The translations under genes were made by a program, and so were the position numbers. From positions 89,581,944-89,645,943 of the forward strand of contig CM068838.1 in NCBI GenBank assembly GCA_028554795.2: a stretch of DNA of 64,000 bases, in the 5' to 3' direction. This DNA is from Sinohyriopsis cumingii. Taxonomy: Eukaryota > Mollusca > Bivalvia > Unionida > Unionidae. Shown here piece by piece: positions 34,741 through 53,006 of this stretch (positions are counted from its first letter, which is position 1; every line of letters starts with the position of its first letter). Under the pieces are notes generated by a model, which was given only the letters and a program-made list of their open reading frames with translations, was not told where the DNA came from and ran no database searches.

Positions 34741-34898
34741 GTGTTGAAATTGCGGAAGTGTGTCTCCCAGGCAAGTCATTTTAGTTCAACTGTCTAGGCG
34801 ACGTATATTTTGCTATGTTCTGGTGTGCCGTAGACAGGATTCAACTAAGGTCATAAATAAGGTAGGCCTGAATGAGGCAGTCGTGGGTACAAAACCAT

Positions 34899-35247
34899 AT
34901 ATATATGTGTGTGTGTGTGTCTGTGTGTGTGTGATTTGGATTTTTAACATAGCTTTAACAAGTTTTCAGTCATATCACTACAATGTCTGCAGTGTGTCAG
35001 TTTATAGCAATGTTTAACACTGGGGTATCATGTCGCAGACATGTAGCGTCATGTCCCACCTAGTCACATTATCCTGACATCAGGCCGACCGGTCCTAACA
35101 CTAATCTCTTAATGCTGAGCGCCAAGTGAGACAGCTTCTAGTACCATTGTTGTAAGTCTTTGGTATGATTCGGCTGGGGTTCAAACCCGCAACCTCCCGC
35201 ATCCGGGGCGTACGTTCTAACCACGCAGGCCACCGAAGTGGCGGGTA
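34899..35247 (-). mobile_element. tRNA-derived SINE, family A, copy 2, with (CA)n tail
   Basis: On the minus strand the head ggtggcctgcgtggttagaa (A box) and gcgggtttgaaccccagcc (B box) leads into the family A body. The 3' end runs through aaaaatccaaatcac into a (CA)n tail, seen as (GT)n at 34899-34933 on the plus strand. It is the best-preserved family A copy in the window. Confidence 0.85.
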
Positions 35248-35856
35248 GCAATTCAGTGAATAGCGATATCTATAATTGTGTATATTCATTCATTATTTAA
35301 TTCAAGTTTAGAAACCAAACAAAAAGGTTTATTGATCAAGCCAGCTGATAGAGAGTGTTTGATAACAATAGTGTTGTAGGCAGAAAGAAGTTCTTGTTAG
35401 CCATCATTTTTTTATGTTGGTAAGATTTGCCTGCACATATTATACGTTACTTCCATAACATTTAAAATATGAAAGTACATGTTAGCTATTATTGTATACA
35501 TTGGGAAAAAACATTTAAATCATTTGTGCACCATTTTGCAGATATTTGGCAATTATTGTTTATTATAAAACCTGTGACTTTCACCACCCCACCCCCGTGT
35601 TTATAGCTAATAAGAGATATTAAACATTGCTGTGTGTAGGTCAGATACGGTACTTGTCTGATATGCTCGATATACCACATTGCAGAGCCGTCTATCGAAA
35701 TTTAATTTGCTCAACTTCTGCAGAATCATCTTGTGCATCTTGAAATTAGTCCCATGCAGCAGATGAATTTAACAGAAGTTTGGTGGAAAACAAGGCAATT
35801 GCAACATATGCAGTGTAATTTAAAATAAAGTATCAGGTAGACGCATAAACGTAAGC
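35248..35856. other. No gene recognised
   Basis: Intronic AT-rich sequence with no supported feature. Confidence 0.4.
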
Positions 35857-36300
35857 CAGGGTCGGATCCAGGAATATTGTTTACAAGGTGTGTAAACAGG
35901 TAAGCAAGGGGCCTAAGGGGTGGAGCCCCCTATTGATCCGGTGGATTCGCCACTGGAATCTCCAATATTTTGAGCGTTTCCAGAGCATAGTATAGCCATA
36001 GAATAACCATAGTATAACCACAGTATAACCATAGTGTAGCCACATTATAACCATAGTGTAACCACAGTATAACCACATTATTACCATAGTAAATACCTAG
36101 TATAACCATAGTATAACCACAGTATGACTACACTATATCCATAATATAATCATAGTATAACCATTTGGCCATCTAACTGTACAGAAACTTACTCAAGGAA
36201 ACGTTCTGGTTGTTTCGAGCTCATTTTCATTGTGTGGGTGGGGTTGTAGTGCCCCGACTGGCCGCACCAACCCCCTTCCACATTCCTGGATCCGCCCCTG
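35857..36300. mobile_element. hAT-like non-autonomous element, 444 bp, with an internal minisatellite
   Basis: The left end CAGGGTCGGATCCAGGAAT and the complement of the right end CAGGGGCGGATCCAGGAAT match at 18 of 19 positions and have the CAGGG start of hAT elements. The flanking 8-mers (acgtaagc and tccttttc) do not match. Inside, 35985-36165 is a minisatellite. There is no coding capacity. Confidence 0.75.
35985..36165. repeat. Minisatellite, ~11-bp unit
   Basis: About 16 copies of ccatagtataa with variants (ccacagtataa, ccatagtgtag), confined within the hAT-like element. Confidence 0.9.
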
Positions 36301-37160
36301 TCCTTTTCCAGTTCTATAAGATAAGACTACAAGATGTTAAGTTTTTTGGGAGAGAGTATTCTAGCTGTTTTGTTATTTGATTCGACGAAGCTGTATGAGT
36401 TAGCGAGGGAATTTTTGTATTTACACTGGTATATGTTATGCCGAGCAAATCTGAAATGACAATTAACTATTGTTTATTGCATTGTGTGTGTAGAAATTGG
36501 TAATTTCAAACCGACGTCGTCACTGGCATTCAACCAATCAAACACCGCTATCTGACTCATTCGAATAAATGATTGACTTTGTTTTTACCGTTGTCTTTGA
36601 TAGTAAAGAAAATCCTTCATGCCTACTATTAAAAAAAAAACCTTAATATTTATTACCAATAACATTTTAAAATGTGTGTTATTTTGAAAAATTCTCCGAT
36701 GAAGAAATTAGACTGTTATAATACAAGATGAACGATAAGACATGAGTAAACCATATAGCGCCTAAGTGAAAATCATCAATAAGAACTTCAGATCTTTAAG
36801 AGGTACTACAATTGTACTCATGCTGTGGCTAACTGATAAGGTAAGCATTTTACGACAGTGGGGGTATTTTAATTGTATGTGCCCCCTGCAGGCTCGGGGA
36901 TATAAAATGTACCCGATGCGTCCTACAGCATGCCTTTTTGATGACTAATGAGAAAAGAACTTAGCTCACTGATTAGCATTCAGATCTTAGGATGATCAAG
37001 ATAGACATCTTTTCTTTGTGTGAGGAGTTTGTCATCGTATCAGTTCCTCTGCGAAGTGGTTACCATGTCTGTCCGTCTGTTATTGTTTTGGTTTTTAACG
37101 CGCGTGTCTATGCATCCGTCAGTCCGTCTTTTGTGCTCTCAAAGATCGTTACAATTTATA
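36301..37160. other. No gene recognised
   Basis: Intronic sequence. Short frames at 36766-36948 and 36992-37189 lack recognisable motifs. Confidence 0.4.
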
Positions 37161-37284
37161 GGTTACTGCATTTGTATGGGAAAATATGAACGAGTTTTGG
37201 GATGGAATACTGCACGAACTTGGGAGTGCAGTATATCCTTCCGACAAAACGAGTTCATATTTTCCCATAACAAAGGCAGTAACC
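37161..37284. repeat. Imperfect palindrome, ~55-bp arms
   Basis: Left arm: ggttactgcatttg, tatgggaaaatatgaa, cgagtttt, actgcac. The complement of the right arm reads ggttactgcctttgt, tatgggaaaatatgaa, ctcgtttt, actgcac. The loop of about 10 bases is gaacttggga. It may be a fold-back element; no target duplication is clear. Confidence 0.85.
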
Positions 37285-38965
37285 TTTTTTTTCATTTTTT
37301 TATTCTACCTAAGGTTTAATTATATAAACACAATACACTACAAGAAACAACGTAAATGACTGTATGCCGCATTCCAAACTAAATACACAAGCGCATATTC
37401 ATCATTACACAAATCAACATTATTACTGCGCACATAACTCCGCCCAGATAAATTTAAACTTAGTCGCGCGCTCGACATAACTTTCGAAAGAAAATGGCGT
37501 GCCTAGTTAAAATTGAAATTTGGAGTCACATTGTGAATGAATGTGCATTGCAACAACAATTCCATTTGATCTGGAATGAATAGATTTGGGTATTTTTCTC
37601 GATTCTAGGAAATTTCGTGATTACTGACTAGATTTGTATGTGACGATTCCACATGAAATACGTGAGATTTAATAAGTTAGGGAGAAGCGTGTTGACATCT
37701 GCAAATGTGTTTCTGTTTCTGTCATTGAATGTTTGAAATTATAATGTAGGAAAAATATGAAGTCTTTCAATTGCAATTATCAAAAGGACGTTATGAAATT
37801 TAATGCTTATTTCATTTTGAGTGCAGTAAGGAGGATGCAGTTGCACTTATCATCGAAATTACAGCACAATTTCGAAATGTGTAATCCAGATTGAGAACCT
37901 ATGACATGGCTCATGTAATTCGGATTTGCAGAATTAAGAAAATACATTTTGAGGAAATTCAGGATGTAAAACTGTAAGTATATTTTATTTTGCCATTCTT
38001 ATCACCAGCTAAAGAAGAGAGTATATGACCTGTCACTTGTATGTTATTTGTCTTGCGTCTGTTATATAATGTAGCTAGCATAAATTCGTAACACTGTATC
38101 AACGCGGAATGTGCCAAATCAGCTGGTATGCGGCAGTTCACGAAACATCTGATTTAGTTCATTCAGAAACAAATTTAAACAACCACAACGTAAAGAACCT
38201 CTTACGATAGTGTACATGATTTGTGTTCAAAATCAAAAGTACTGGCGTCTGCATCCATTGTTTGTTTACAATAGAAAGTAGTTCCTTTATGCACGTGAAT
38301 GCTATATGTGTATTGTCGCGCGAGTTCAGTATCGGGTAACATTGAACGATTCTGACAATGTAAAGTTAACGGGGAAAAAATGAGCATATAATAAATTCAT
38401 TTTCCTATCTTCCTACCTACATATCCAACCATCCATCAATCAATCAATCCACCAATTTATCAATGAATATAAAACATTTTCTATTATTTTATCAATAATT
38501 CAAGTAGTTTGTAATGGCCCCAAAAGACTTATTGTCCAAATATATGAACAAAATTTATTGTATGTTTTCCAGAAACGGGAAAAAATGATAATAAAATATT
38601 AATCGTTATTGACACGAAGTCCACTTCGTCTAAAATCTTAGCTGATAACAAGCTAAATAAATTCGTAACCTAAGTTTATATATGGGCAATAAATCAGAAT
38701 ATTATCGACGAAGTGAATTCTTCTAACAAATAAAACCGTCCAGATATCCTGAAATGAAGGTTTTCCTGGTATTAATAGAAAAATAAACAATTGTTCACGC
38801 TGGCCAGGAAATCTTCTAAAATCTTCTATACGGATGAAGTGACGAACAAAATGATTTTTTTCAGCAGCGACGGGTGGCAAGTTATTTAAATCGTTTGTCT
38901 TTGAGTTTCCGATTCTTAAATGAATGCTTTATATGACATTTATGGACATTTTTAACTATTAATGA
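37285..38965. other. No gene recognised
   Basis: Intronic AT-rich sequence; only short simple motifs (atccatcaatcaatcaatcc near 38430). Confidence 0.4.
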
Positions 38966-39190
38966 AAGTCCAGGGTGAGCGAGTGGTCCAAGGCGCTTGG
39001 AATTACATCTCATCTCGGTCTGATTGGGTTCGAGTCTCGGGCTCAGCCAAAGTGGGTAACATTTCCCGAAGATTACCGTGGGTCGGTGGTTCCCCCCAGG
39101 CCGTTATCCGTGTTCTTTCTCAGCCAATCTTCCTCAGCCAAATTTAGTGGCCGTCATATAATGTCCCGTCAGACCCATAATAAGAACAAT
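38966..39190 (+). mobile_element. tRNA-derived SINE, family C (related to B)
   Basis: The head gtgagcgagtggtccaaggc (A box, Leu/Ser-tRNA-like) and gggttcgagtctcgg (B box) are followed by body blocks shared with family B: aagtgggtaacat, cgtgggtcggtggtt, gtggccgtcatataatg. The end is truncated or diverged before the usual tail. Confidence 0.78.
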
Positions 39191-39229
39191 ATGTAATGAT
39201 GCTATATAACACACATTGCAAAAAACACA

Positions 39230-39610
39230 GTTTGTTGGTGTGAAGTTTACTGGCTTTTGTGGTATTTACCGGCATAATGTCATCGAAGAATGTCACATAA
39301 CGTGCACTTTAATAACGACTTTGCATGCGAAATTTACCGGTTTTGTGAAACTTACATGTTTTGTGACATTTACGGATTTTTGTGACATTTACAGGCCTTT
39401 ATGCCATTTACGGGCTTTTGTGACAAGTACGGCCTTTGTGACATGTATGAGGTTTAGTGATATGTACGGGCTTTTATGATATGTACGGGGTTTAATGACA
39501 TGTAAGGGCTTTTGTGACATGTACGGGGTTTAGTGACAATTACGGGCTTTTGCAACATGCACGGGCCTTTGTGACATTTACAGGCTCCTGTGACATTTAT
39601 GGGCTTTACA
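39230..39610. repeat. Degenerate tandem repeat, ~19-bp unit, about 18-20 copies
   Basis: Units resemble tacgggcttttgtgacatg, with drift at both ends. The open frame at 39216-39479 is an artefact of the array. Confidence 0.85.
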
Positions 39611-41000
39611 TACTCCAACTGCCTTGGTACGAAATAACCTACTTGTGTTACTGTGCCTTAAAAACATACACCTAACCCAATCAAGAGAAATCTTTCTGAG
39701 TAAAAAGAACTCTTAAAAAATAGTTTTTTTTCTTCTCAGTAATAAATATATTACAAAAACGAGGAAGGAGTGAACAGTCAGAATCACACTCAATGCGATA
39801 AACTTGACGAGAATACTTGTCCATGCTTTTTAGTAATGTTGTTGCAAATATTCCAAGTATACAGGTACGGAAGTCATACTTGTACTCTACAGTTTGTTAC
39901 ACAGGTGTATATTTTCATGACAGGTACATGTAAGATAAAAGCTTCTGAAGTGCTACATAAAGGATTTTATACAAATAATTAGGGTTTCACATTTTGTTTC
40001 ACAATGCTTTCGTAAAGAAAAGGTGACATTTAATGTTTATGTTGTATGCACTTGTCAATCGTTAAAGATACCCGCATTCACATGGGAAACATAAAGTCAG
40101 TGAAGATGCTCTTTCTACCTTTCACTCTATTTCGAGTTGCCACGTACAACTAGCTGACGAAAATCTACTATGCTGAACAAATTAGAGTCCATAGACCAAT
40201 CAAAGAGAAGAAAATCATAAACTTGTTTCTTTAATGACGTATCTTTATCCATTAGAGTGTATTTTTGTTATAAGTTACACCCGTTTACTTCCTTTGTACT
40301 AATTTCACATCATTGAGCCATAGCCTTTATTAATACCCATTGAATGTTACTAGCTTGGTCTGCCCAGTGGTACAGCTGTTCAGTCCGTATTTTCGTATCA
40401 CACACCAAGTCTGGAACTACTAAGGTGTTTTCTTGGACGTCGGCGCGTAGATATGTTCTGACGCAGTGAATCAAAGTTTTATACATACGAATTCCTTTTT
40501 AATTTCATTCATACAGTATAGGTTTAAAAAAAAAATATTTACGGAGTGCGACAGCGGGGCTATGTAATATATAAAAAACTGAAGTCGAGTTTTGTTCTGA
40601 CATGAACAGAAGTTTTCCATTTGTTTTCCAAACATATCTTGATTTAAAATATTGAAGGATTGGGATGTAACAATGGAACAGATACTTTCTTGACAAAACA
40701 ACATGCGTTTCGTTGATTCGATTATTTATTCATGCATTACAGTTGACGGTTTTCCCAGCTGAAACGCCAATTTATTGTTTTAAGATTTGCTAGCAAGTCA
40801 TTGTTCATTTCATTCCCAGTTATGCTATGGTGAATTAAGTTTCAACATATGTAGACAATACTATATTCATTATGCTGTTTGGATATTACTAGCACGTGCT
40901 AGTGAAAAGATTGCATAATAAGTTTTCATGACGTGCTTTCATTCCGAAAAACTGACACAAGCATGCCATGACCAAAAAAAAAAATCTTCGCCAAAAGCAA
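39611..41000. other. No gene recognised
   Basis: Intronic sequence without a supported feature; short frames at 39770-39982 and 40471-40704 have no motif. Confidence 0.4.
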
Positions 41001-41048
<48 letters not shown>

Positions 41049-41322
41049 TTTGGATTGTTGACGTTGCTTTAACAATTTTTCGGTCATATCACTACGATGT
41101 CTGCAGTGTGGCAATTTATACTGATGTCTAGCACTGGGGCATCATGCCGCAGACATGTAGCATGCTGTCCCACCCGGTCACATCATCCTGACACTAGGCC
41201 AACCAGTCCTAACACTAAGCTGTTGGTACCATTTTTGTAAGTCTCTGATATGACTCGGCCGGAGATCGAACCCACAACCTCCCGCAACCGAGGCGCCAAA
41301 AGCGACCGTAGCGTTGCGCGTA
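41001..41322 (-). mobile_element. tRNA-derived SINE, family A, copy 3, with (CA)n tail
   Basis: The minus-strand body matches copies 1 and 2. The B-box region ggttcgatctccggccgag is recognisable but the A-box end is truncated or rearranged. The tail appears on the plus strand as (GT)n at 41003-41047 followed by gatttggattgttgac. Confidence 0.82.
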
Positions 41323-41404
41323 TTCATTCATCAGTACATACTATAAGTACCATTCTATGATCATGTTGTGACTGACTATCTGAAAAATAAATCACACTGT
41401 TCTT

Positions 41405-42170
41405 TACTATCAACTCTCAATAATAATTCTATCAACTCTCAACATATACTCTTAACATGCTATCAGCTCTCAACACCTACTCTTAACATGTTATCAGCCT
41501 TCAACACCTACTATTAACATGATATCAACTCTCAACACCTACTCCTAACATATTATCAGCTCTCAACAACTACTCTTAACAGGCTATCAACTCTCAACAC
41601 CTACTCTTCACATGTTATCAGCCTTCAACACCTACTATTAACATTATATCAACTATCAACACCTACTCCTAGCATATTATCAGCTCTCAGCAACTACTTT
41701 TAACAGGCTATCAACTCTCAACAACTAGTCTTAACATGCTATCAACTCTCAACAACTGCTCTTAGCATGTTATCAGGTCTCAGTAACTACTCTTAACATA
41801 TTACCAGCTTTCAATAACTACTTTTAACATGCTATCAACTCTCAACAACTAGTCTTAACAGGCTATCAACTCTCAACAACTAGTCTTAACAAGCTATCAA
41901 CTCTCAACAGCTAGTCTTAACAGGCTATCAACTGTCAACAGCTAGTCTTAACAGGCTATCAACTCTCAACAACTGCTCTTAGCATGTTATCAGGTCTCAG
42001 TAACTACTCTTAACATATTACCACCTCTCAATAACTACTTTTAACATGCTATCAACTCTCAACACCTACAATTAACATGCTATTAAATCTCAACATCTAC
42101 TCTCAACTACCACTCTAACACGTAAGTCAGCTCTCAAGAACTAGTCTTAACATGTTATCAACTGTCAATT
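41405..42170. repeat. Minisatellite, ~31-bp unit, about 24 copies
   Basis: Units of the form taacatgctatcaactctca followed by acaactactct, with sub-variants (caggctatcaactctc, tattatcagctctca) that alternate in blocks, indicating higher-order structure. Confidence 0.92.
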
Positions 42171-45129
<2,959 letters not shown>

Positions 45130-45209
45130 ATCTCAAATGGGTAATGATTTAATATTAAATTTATTCAACTCGCTTCATAAATTCAATATTAAAGCGTTAC
45201 CCGTTTGAG

Positions 45210-45287
<78 letters not shown>
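45130..45287. repeat. Hairpin (35-bp arms) next to a (TA)n microsatellite
   Basis: The left arm 45130-45164 (atctcaaatgggtaatg...) pairs with 45177-45211 (...cattacccatttgagat type) with about five mismatches and a 12-base loop. A 75-base TA run follows at 45213-45287. Confidence 0.85.
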
Positions 45288-45290
<3 letters not shown>

Positions 45291-45689
45291 TAACGATGTA
45301 TTCAAACTTTTAACACATGTTCTTAAGTTTGACAATTTTGTATTCAACAAACAACACTTCCCTCAAATTAATGGAACTGCAGTGGATAGTACAGTGAAAC
45401 GTTTGCATGCCAATAGTTGCACGTGAAGAAGGCTCGGGCAAAAGCTGCTTAACATGGCAACTTACAAACATATAAGCCGGTGTAGATTAATTGATGACAG
45501 AAAATCAAAATGGTTTCTAGATGTACAATTAAGAGTTATTATTTGTTTGAAATTAGTTGAAACTTTACGCCGAAGACATAAAATGTATTACAACCCCAAG
45601 CAAATTTATACCTTTATTCAATATTATATATTAATACCGGGTCAACTTCCGATTCAAACTACCGTTGTTTTTTTATAGTTAGAACACTA

Positions 45690-47230
45690 ACATAAAGGAT
45701 CAAAAGCAGACATCATATATTTTTAGTACCATCAAGAACAAGTTACATATTAGCATGATATCCAGAATTTTTTTAAAGATTATTTTAATTTTATTTGTTC
45801 CCCTTTTTGTATCATATGGGCTTGAAATATTTGCACACAGTTGAAAATATATGGGAAGAGTGGATCTCCCTGTTTACATCCTCTTTCAATACCAAATCTA
45901 GTACAGACTTGATGATTACACAATGTTCTTTTTTTTCTGATGAAAGCAGTTGTCTGATGTATCATTAGCTTTTGTAGAGAATCATAACTTTAAAAATACA
46001 TGGTTATGCATTTGTTTCGGTGCTTTCTCAAAATGAATGAAAAGTAGTCCTGAAATAGAATGTGTTTTTGGTGTTCAACATCAAATCATACAAGGTTATT
46101 AAATTCTTTACATATCGTTCTTTTAGAACTCTTTGTTAGATCAAAATGTATAAATGTTGGGAGCGCAGATTTATTGCTACTTGCAGTTAAGTCTGATACA
46201 TTTAGAAGTTAAGTGATTTCCAATTTAAATTAGATTGCTTAGGCCAGATAACACAGTATATGTGGTTCTGATAACCTACTGACCCTATTTTCCCCTGCCG
46301 ACACGACCATTTGGGTGGGGGAGTCGGGACAAGAAAAAAGTAACAAAGAGATACAGCTATGAAATAAATTTTCCAGTTATTTTCTAGTTTGTGTTTTATT
46401 TAAATCTCTGGACAGACCAATCCCCTACCCCACCCCACCCCCCCACCCCCAAGAAAAGAAGAAAGGTTGCAACCGACCTATCTAACCTAAATTTGTTTTC
46501 ACTGTAACCAGAACCACACATATGTTTTTATCAGGATTTGGAATACATAGAATAACTTTTTCTTGTTGTGCAGAAAGAAGACAATTCACTAAGTTCATGG
46601 CCGTCACTGGAACGTTTCCAGTCTACAGTTTTAAATTTAACATTATACATTGCATCCATGAGATCCTAGGTTTGTTCATTATGCATTCATTTTGTAGAGC
46701 ATGTGCAAAATCTTTATACATCATAGAACCATAAAAGGAATATTTATGATCATCGGTCAATCTTGATAATTAATTACCGTTTCAAGATTGACTAGATCAA
46801 CCTCACGATTTCGATATAAATTCATCTTAAATAATTTTGCTTTGGATCAAGCTAACGGTTGGAATCCACGCTAATAAGTACATAGTCTTTTAAAAATGCA
46901 ATATAGGAAAAAATCTAAACTTATATTTGGTCCATAACATTTAATATGAGCAAATATGTAGTTTCAAATGGTTAAATCCGTGATAAGCTTATTATCCGTA
47001 ATAGCTTTGTTCATTCCATGCAGAGTGAACTAGAAATTATTATTAAATAACATAAGTACACCTCTTAAATTAGCAGAGGATGACCTATTATCAACTTCAT
47101 ATCCCCAGGTTGTCTTAATGAAATTGATCTATTTTCAGCAATATGTGAATTTTTAAAAATATGCATTGAACACATTTTATTCTTTAAGAAAATTAAATGC
47201 ATCTCTTCTTTACTTTTATCTCCCCAAAGC
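45690..47230 (-). mobile_element. L1/Tx1-like LINE relic: endonuclease and reverse transcriptase pieces
   Basis: Minus-strand fragments in order, over shifting frames. Endonuclease-like: TTWGYEVDNRSSSANLRGVL and MLFNNNF (about 47120-47020), then IKCYGPNISL (about 46925). Reverse transcriptase: FIHFDLTKSSKRTICKEFNN (about 46160-46100), GLLFSFDFEKAPK (about 46050-46010), and RFGIERGCKQGDPLFPYIFN (about 45905-45846). The catalytic YADD block is not clear. Many stops and shifts; dead. It is a different clade from the LINE at 15700-17650. Confidence 0.75.
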
Positions 47231-48451
47231 ACGGCAATTTAATGTAGCAAAATTGATTTGTATATCGCTGATTTTCTCAATAGGCACATTTATAACGTTT
47301 AACATGTACAATATAAAAAAATACTGTTACTAATGTTGGTGGCGATCTGGACGCAAACAATGATTGACGTGTCATAGCAGAATGAGATCAAAGACGAGAT
47401 TAAAAACGAGAACTGACACGTTTGAACATCCAGTAATGTGTAACACAAACAGAGACAGAACGAAGAAAACAGAACAGAAATTAAGAACGATCTATAGAAG
47501 AAAAATTGGTACTACACCATCAACCTGATTACAGAATAAATTGACTATTGATGAACAAGCGTTTTGAGAAAAGATTTTTTTTTATTTTAAAAAAAAACAA
47601 CATTTTTGTAAGTATTCAAAAGCTCAGCTGAATACTGGAAATGATAGTCAAATGTTTCTGTTGGAAGTAATGTTCAACTCTGAGAACGTATTTATAAAAC
47701 CGCTCAATGAATTAATTACGGTCAATCGGAAATTATGTATTGGGAACTCGATGGAATATCTTGAGAAATATGACACGACATCGACATCAACAGTAATAAC
47801 AACAACAGAAGACTATTTTAATGAGTATTTGGCACGATATTTGTTGTTGCTAAGAAAAAATTATGAAACAGTGGCCTAGTACTAGGAATGAATCACAAAA
47901 TAAATTTTAATTATCCGAGTCTATGGCGTGAGTATAAATGATGTATTGTCGCTGTATCATTCAATTATCCTGCAATAGATACTTCTGTCGCTGTTCTTCC
48001 TAGCGTTTGAAATTGAGACAGAGATGAAGCACATAACTGGAGTTAAGACGTACTAAAAATCCATTCTGCTCTCAATAATGTTCAACGGTCATCATCAGTC
48101 ATTCTTGGTATTCCTAGTTACGACGTCATAAACATCTATTCTACTCTCAATAATGATCAACAGTAATCATCAGTCATTCTTGATATTCTTAAGGAAAAGA
48201 CGTCGTAACACCTGCCCGAATGACTTGATAACTAGCCGATATCGTTTTTTTCTTTACATCAGAAATATCGTATTGAAGAAAAAAACCAACAACAGCAAAC
48301 AAAACAATGCACACACCCAACAAACAAAACAATGCACACACGCATTAGGTCAATATTTACTGGGTCGGAATATTGCATGAAATACCTTACGGCATTAGGC
48401 GCACCAAACCATGCGTGGGTTGTAGAAAAACATAGTCAAGCATAATCACTC

Positions 48452-48452
<1 letters not shown>
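47231..48452. other. No gene recognised
   Basis: The frame at 47652-47879 has no motif. A phrase around tctcaataatgatcaacagt and atcagtcattcttg occurs twice at about 48070-48185. Confidence 0.4.

Positions 48453-48539
<87 letters not shown>
48453..48539. repeat. (TA)n microsatellite
   Basis: About 85 bases of TA. Confidence 0.95.
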
Positions 48540-48541
<2 letters not shown>

Positions 48542-48605
48542 CAGTCTGAAGAAGTAATAAAGCAAAACCGGTCACACATTTTACGTGTTGGTGTTGTTTA
48601 CATTG

Positions 48606-52179
<3,574 letters not shown>

Positions 52180-52355
52180 GATGTAAACGATCCTTATAAC
52201 GCATATGCCGATAGCATTATTTGTATCATTCATATTTATGCCGTATGAAAGATTCTTATAAGGTATATGCCGTTAGCACTATTTGTATCATGCATATTCA
52301 TGCAGTGTAAACGATCCTTATAACGCATATGCCGATAGCATTATCTGTATGCAAT
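52180..52355. repeat. Tandem repeat, ~66-bp unit, 2.7 copies
   Basis: Units share gtaaacgatccttataacgc, atatgccgatagcatta and tttgtatcattcatattta. The first and third are nearly identical and the middle one is diverged. Confidence 0.88.
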
Positions 52356-52815
52356 GTACTCGTGGTCGTTCCATCCTCCCTCTTCGCTGTCTGTCCGTCT
52401 CTTTCTCATAATAAAATGATTGTTATTTATGCATAAAGAGGGTTGAATCTATCTTGGAGAACTTGTTGTTTAAACCAAATTATTTCTTTAATATGGCAAT
52501 AAAATATGTTTGAGCTATAGTTTATTATATCGCTTAAAATATCACAAGAGAGCGATCGGTTTTATATTCTGTAAAGAACTTATAAAATATTATTGCTATT
52601 TCTGTTTCGCTTGTGCAGTCATTAGTTGTTTCTTCTTTTTATTCTCCTTTTTTCACATGTAAAATTCGTTGTATCTAAAATGAACACAAATCAGACCAGG
52701 GTTCTAGTACCTTCGTCAGTTACGCGTTCATTGATTCATTTTATTCATCCTTTAGATACCGTGTTCTTACCACTTCTAAACATGCATAAAAAAGAAAGTG
52801 CTATTTTGTACTTAC

Positions 52816-53006
52816 CATTTCCATTCTTTTCCATTCTTCCATGTTAATGTAACCATCGTTTCCACCAGTAATCCAACCAGAGTTCCGCATAGATACCAGT
52901 TCCAGAACTGTCGTGTCACCATGTGCAAACGCCATATTGCTAAAAGTCCATGACAAGCAAATATAATTCGGACTAGCAAGGCACGCACAACATTTATTAA
53001 ACCCAT
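52816..53006 (-). CDS. TMEM26: TMEM26 exon 1 (N-terminus, two transmembrane segments)
   Basis: ATG at 53006-53004 in good context (ggcaATGG); an in-frame TGA lies three codons upstream, so this is the start. It encodes MGLINVVRALLVRIIFACHG onward: transmembrane segment 1 at about residues 5-25 (ending AIWRL, as in the vertebrate protein), segment 2 at about 35-55 (WYLCGTLVGLLVETMVTLTW), then KNGKEWKW running into exon 2. The donor is aaatg|gtaagt at 52815; two bases of the Trp codon are left for exon 2. A longer open frame in another phase over the same bases is a shadow. Confidence 0.92.

Noticed and set aside
38966..39060. A genuine tRNA gene
   Set aside because: The A and B boxes are present, but the sequence continues into a SINE body shared with family B and lacks a clean acceptor stem.
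41405..42170. CRISPR-like or regulatory array
   Set aside because: Contiguous 31-bp tandem units with no spacers.
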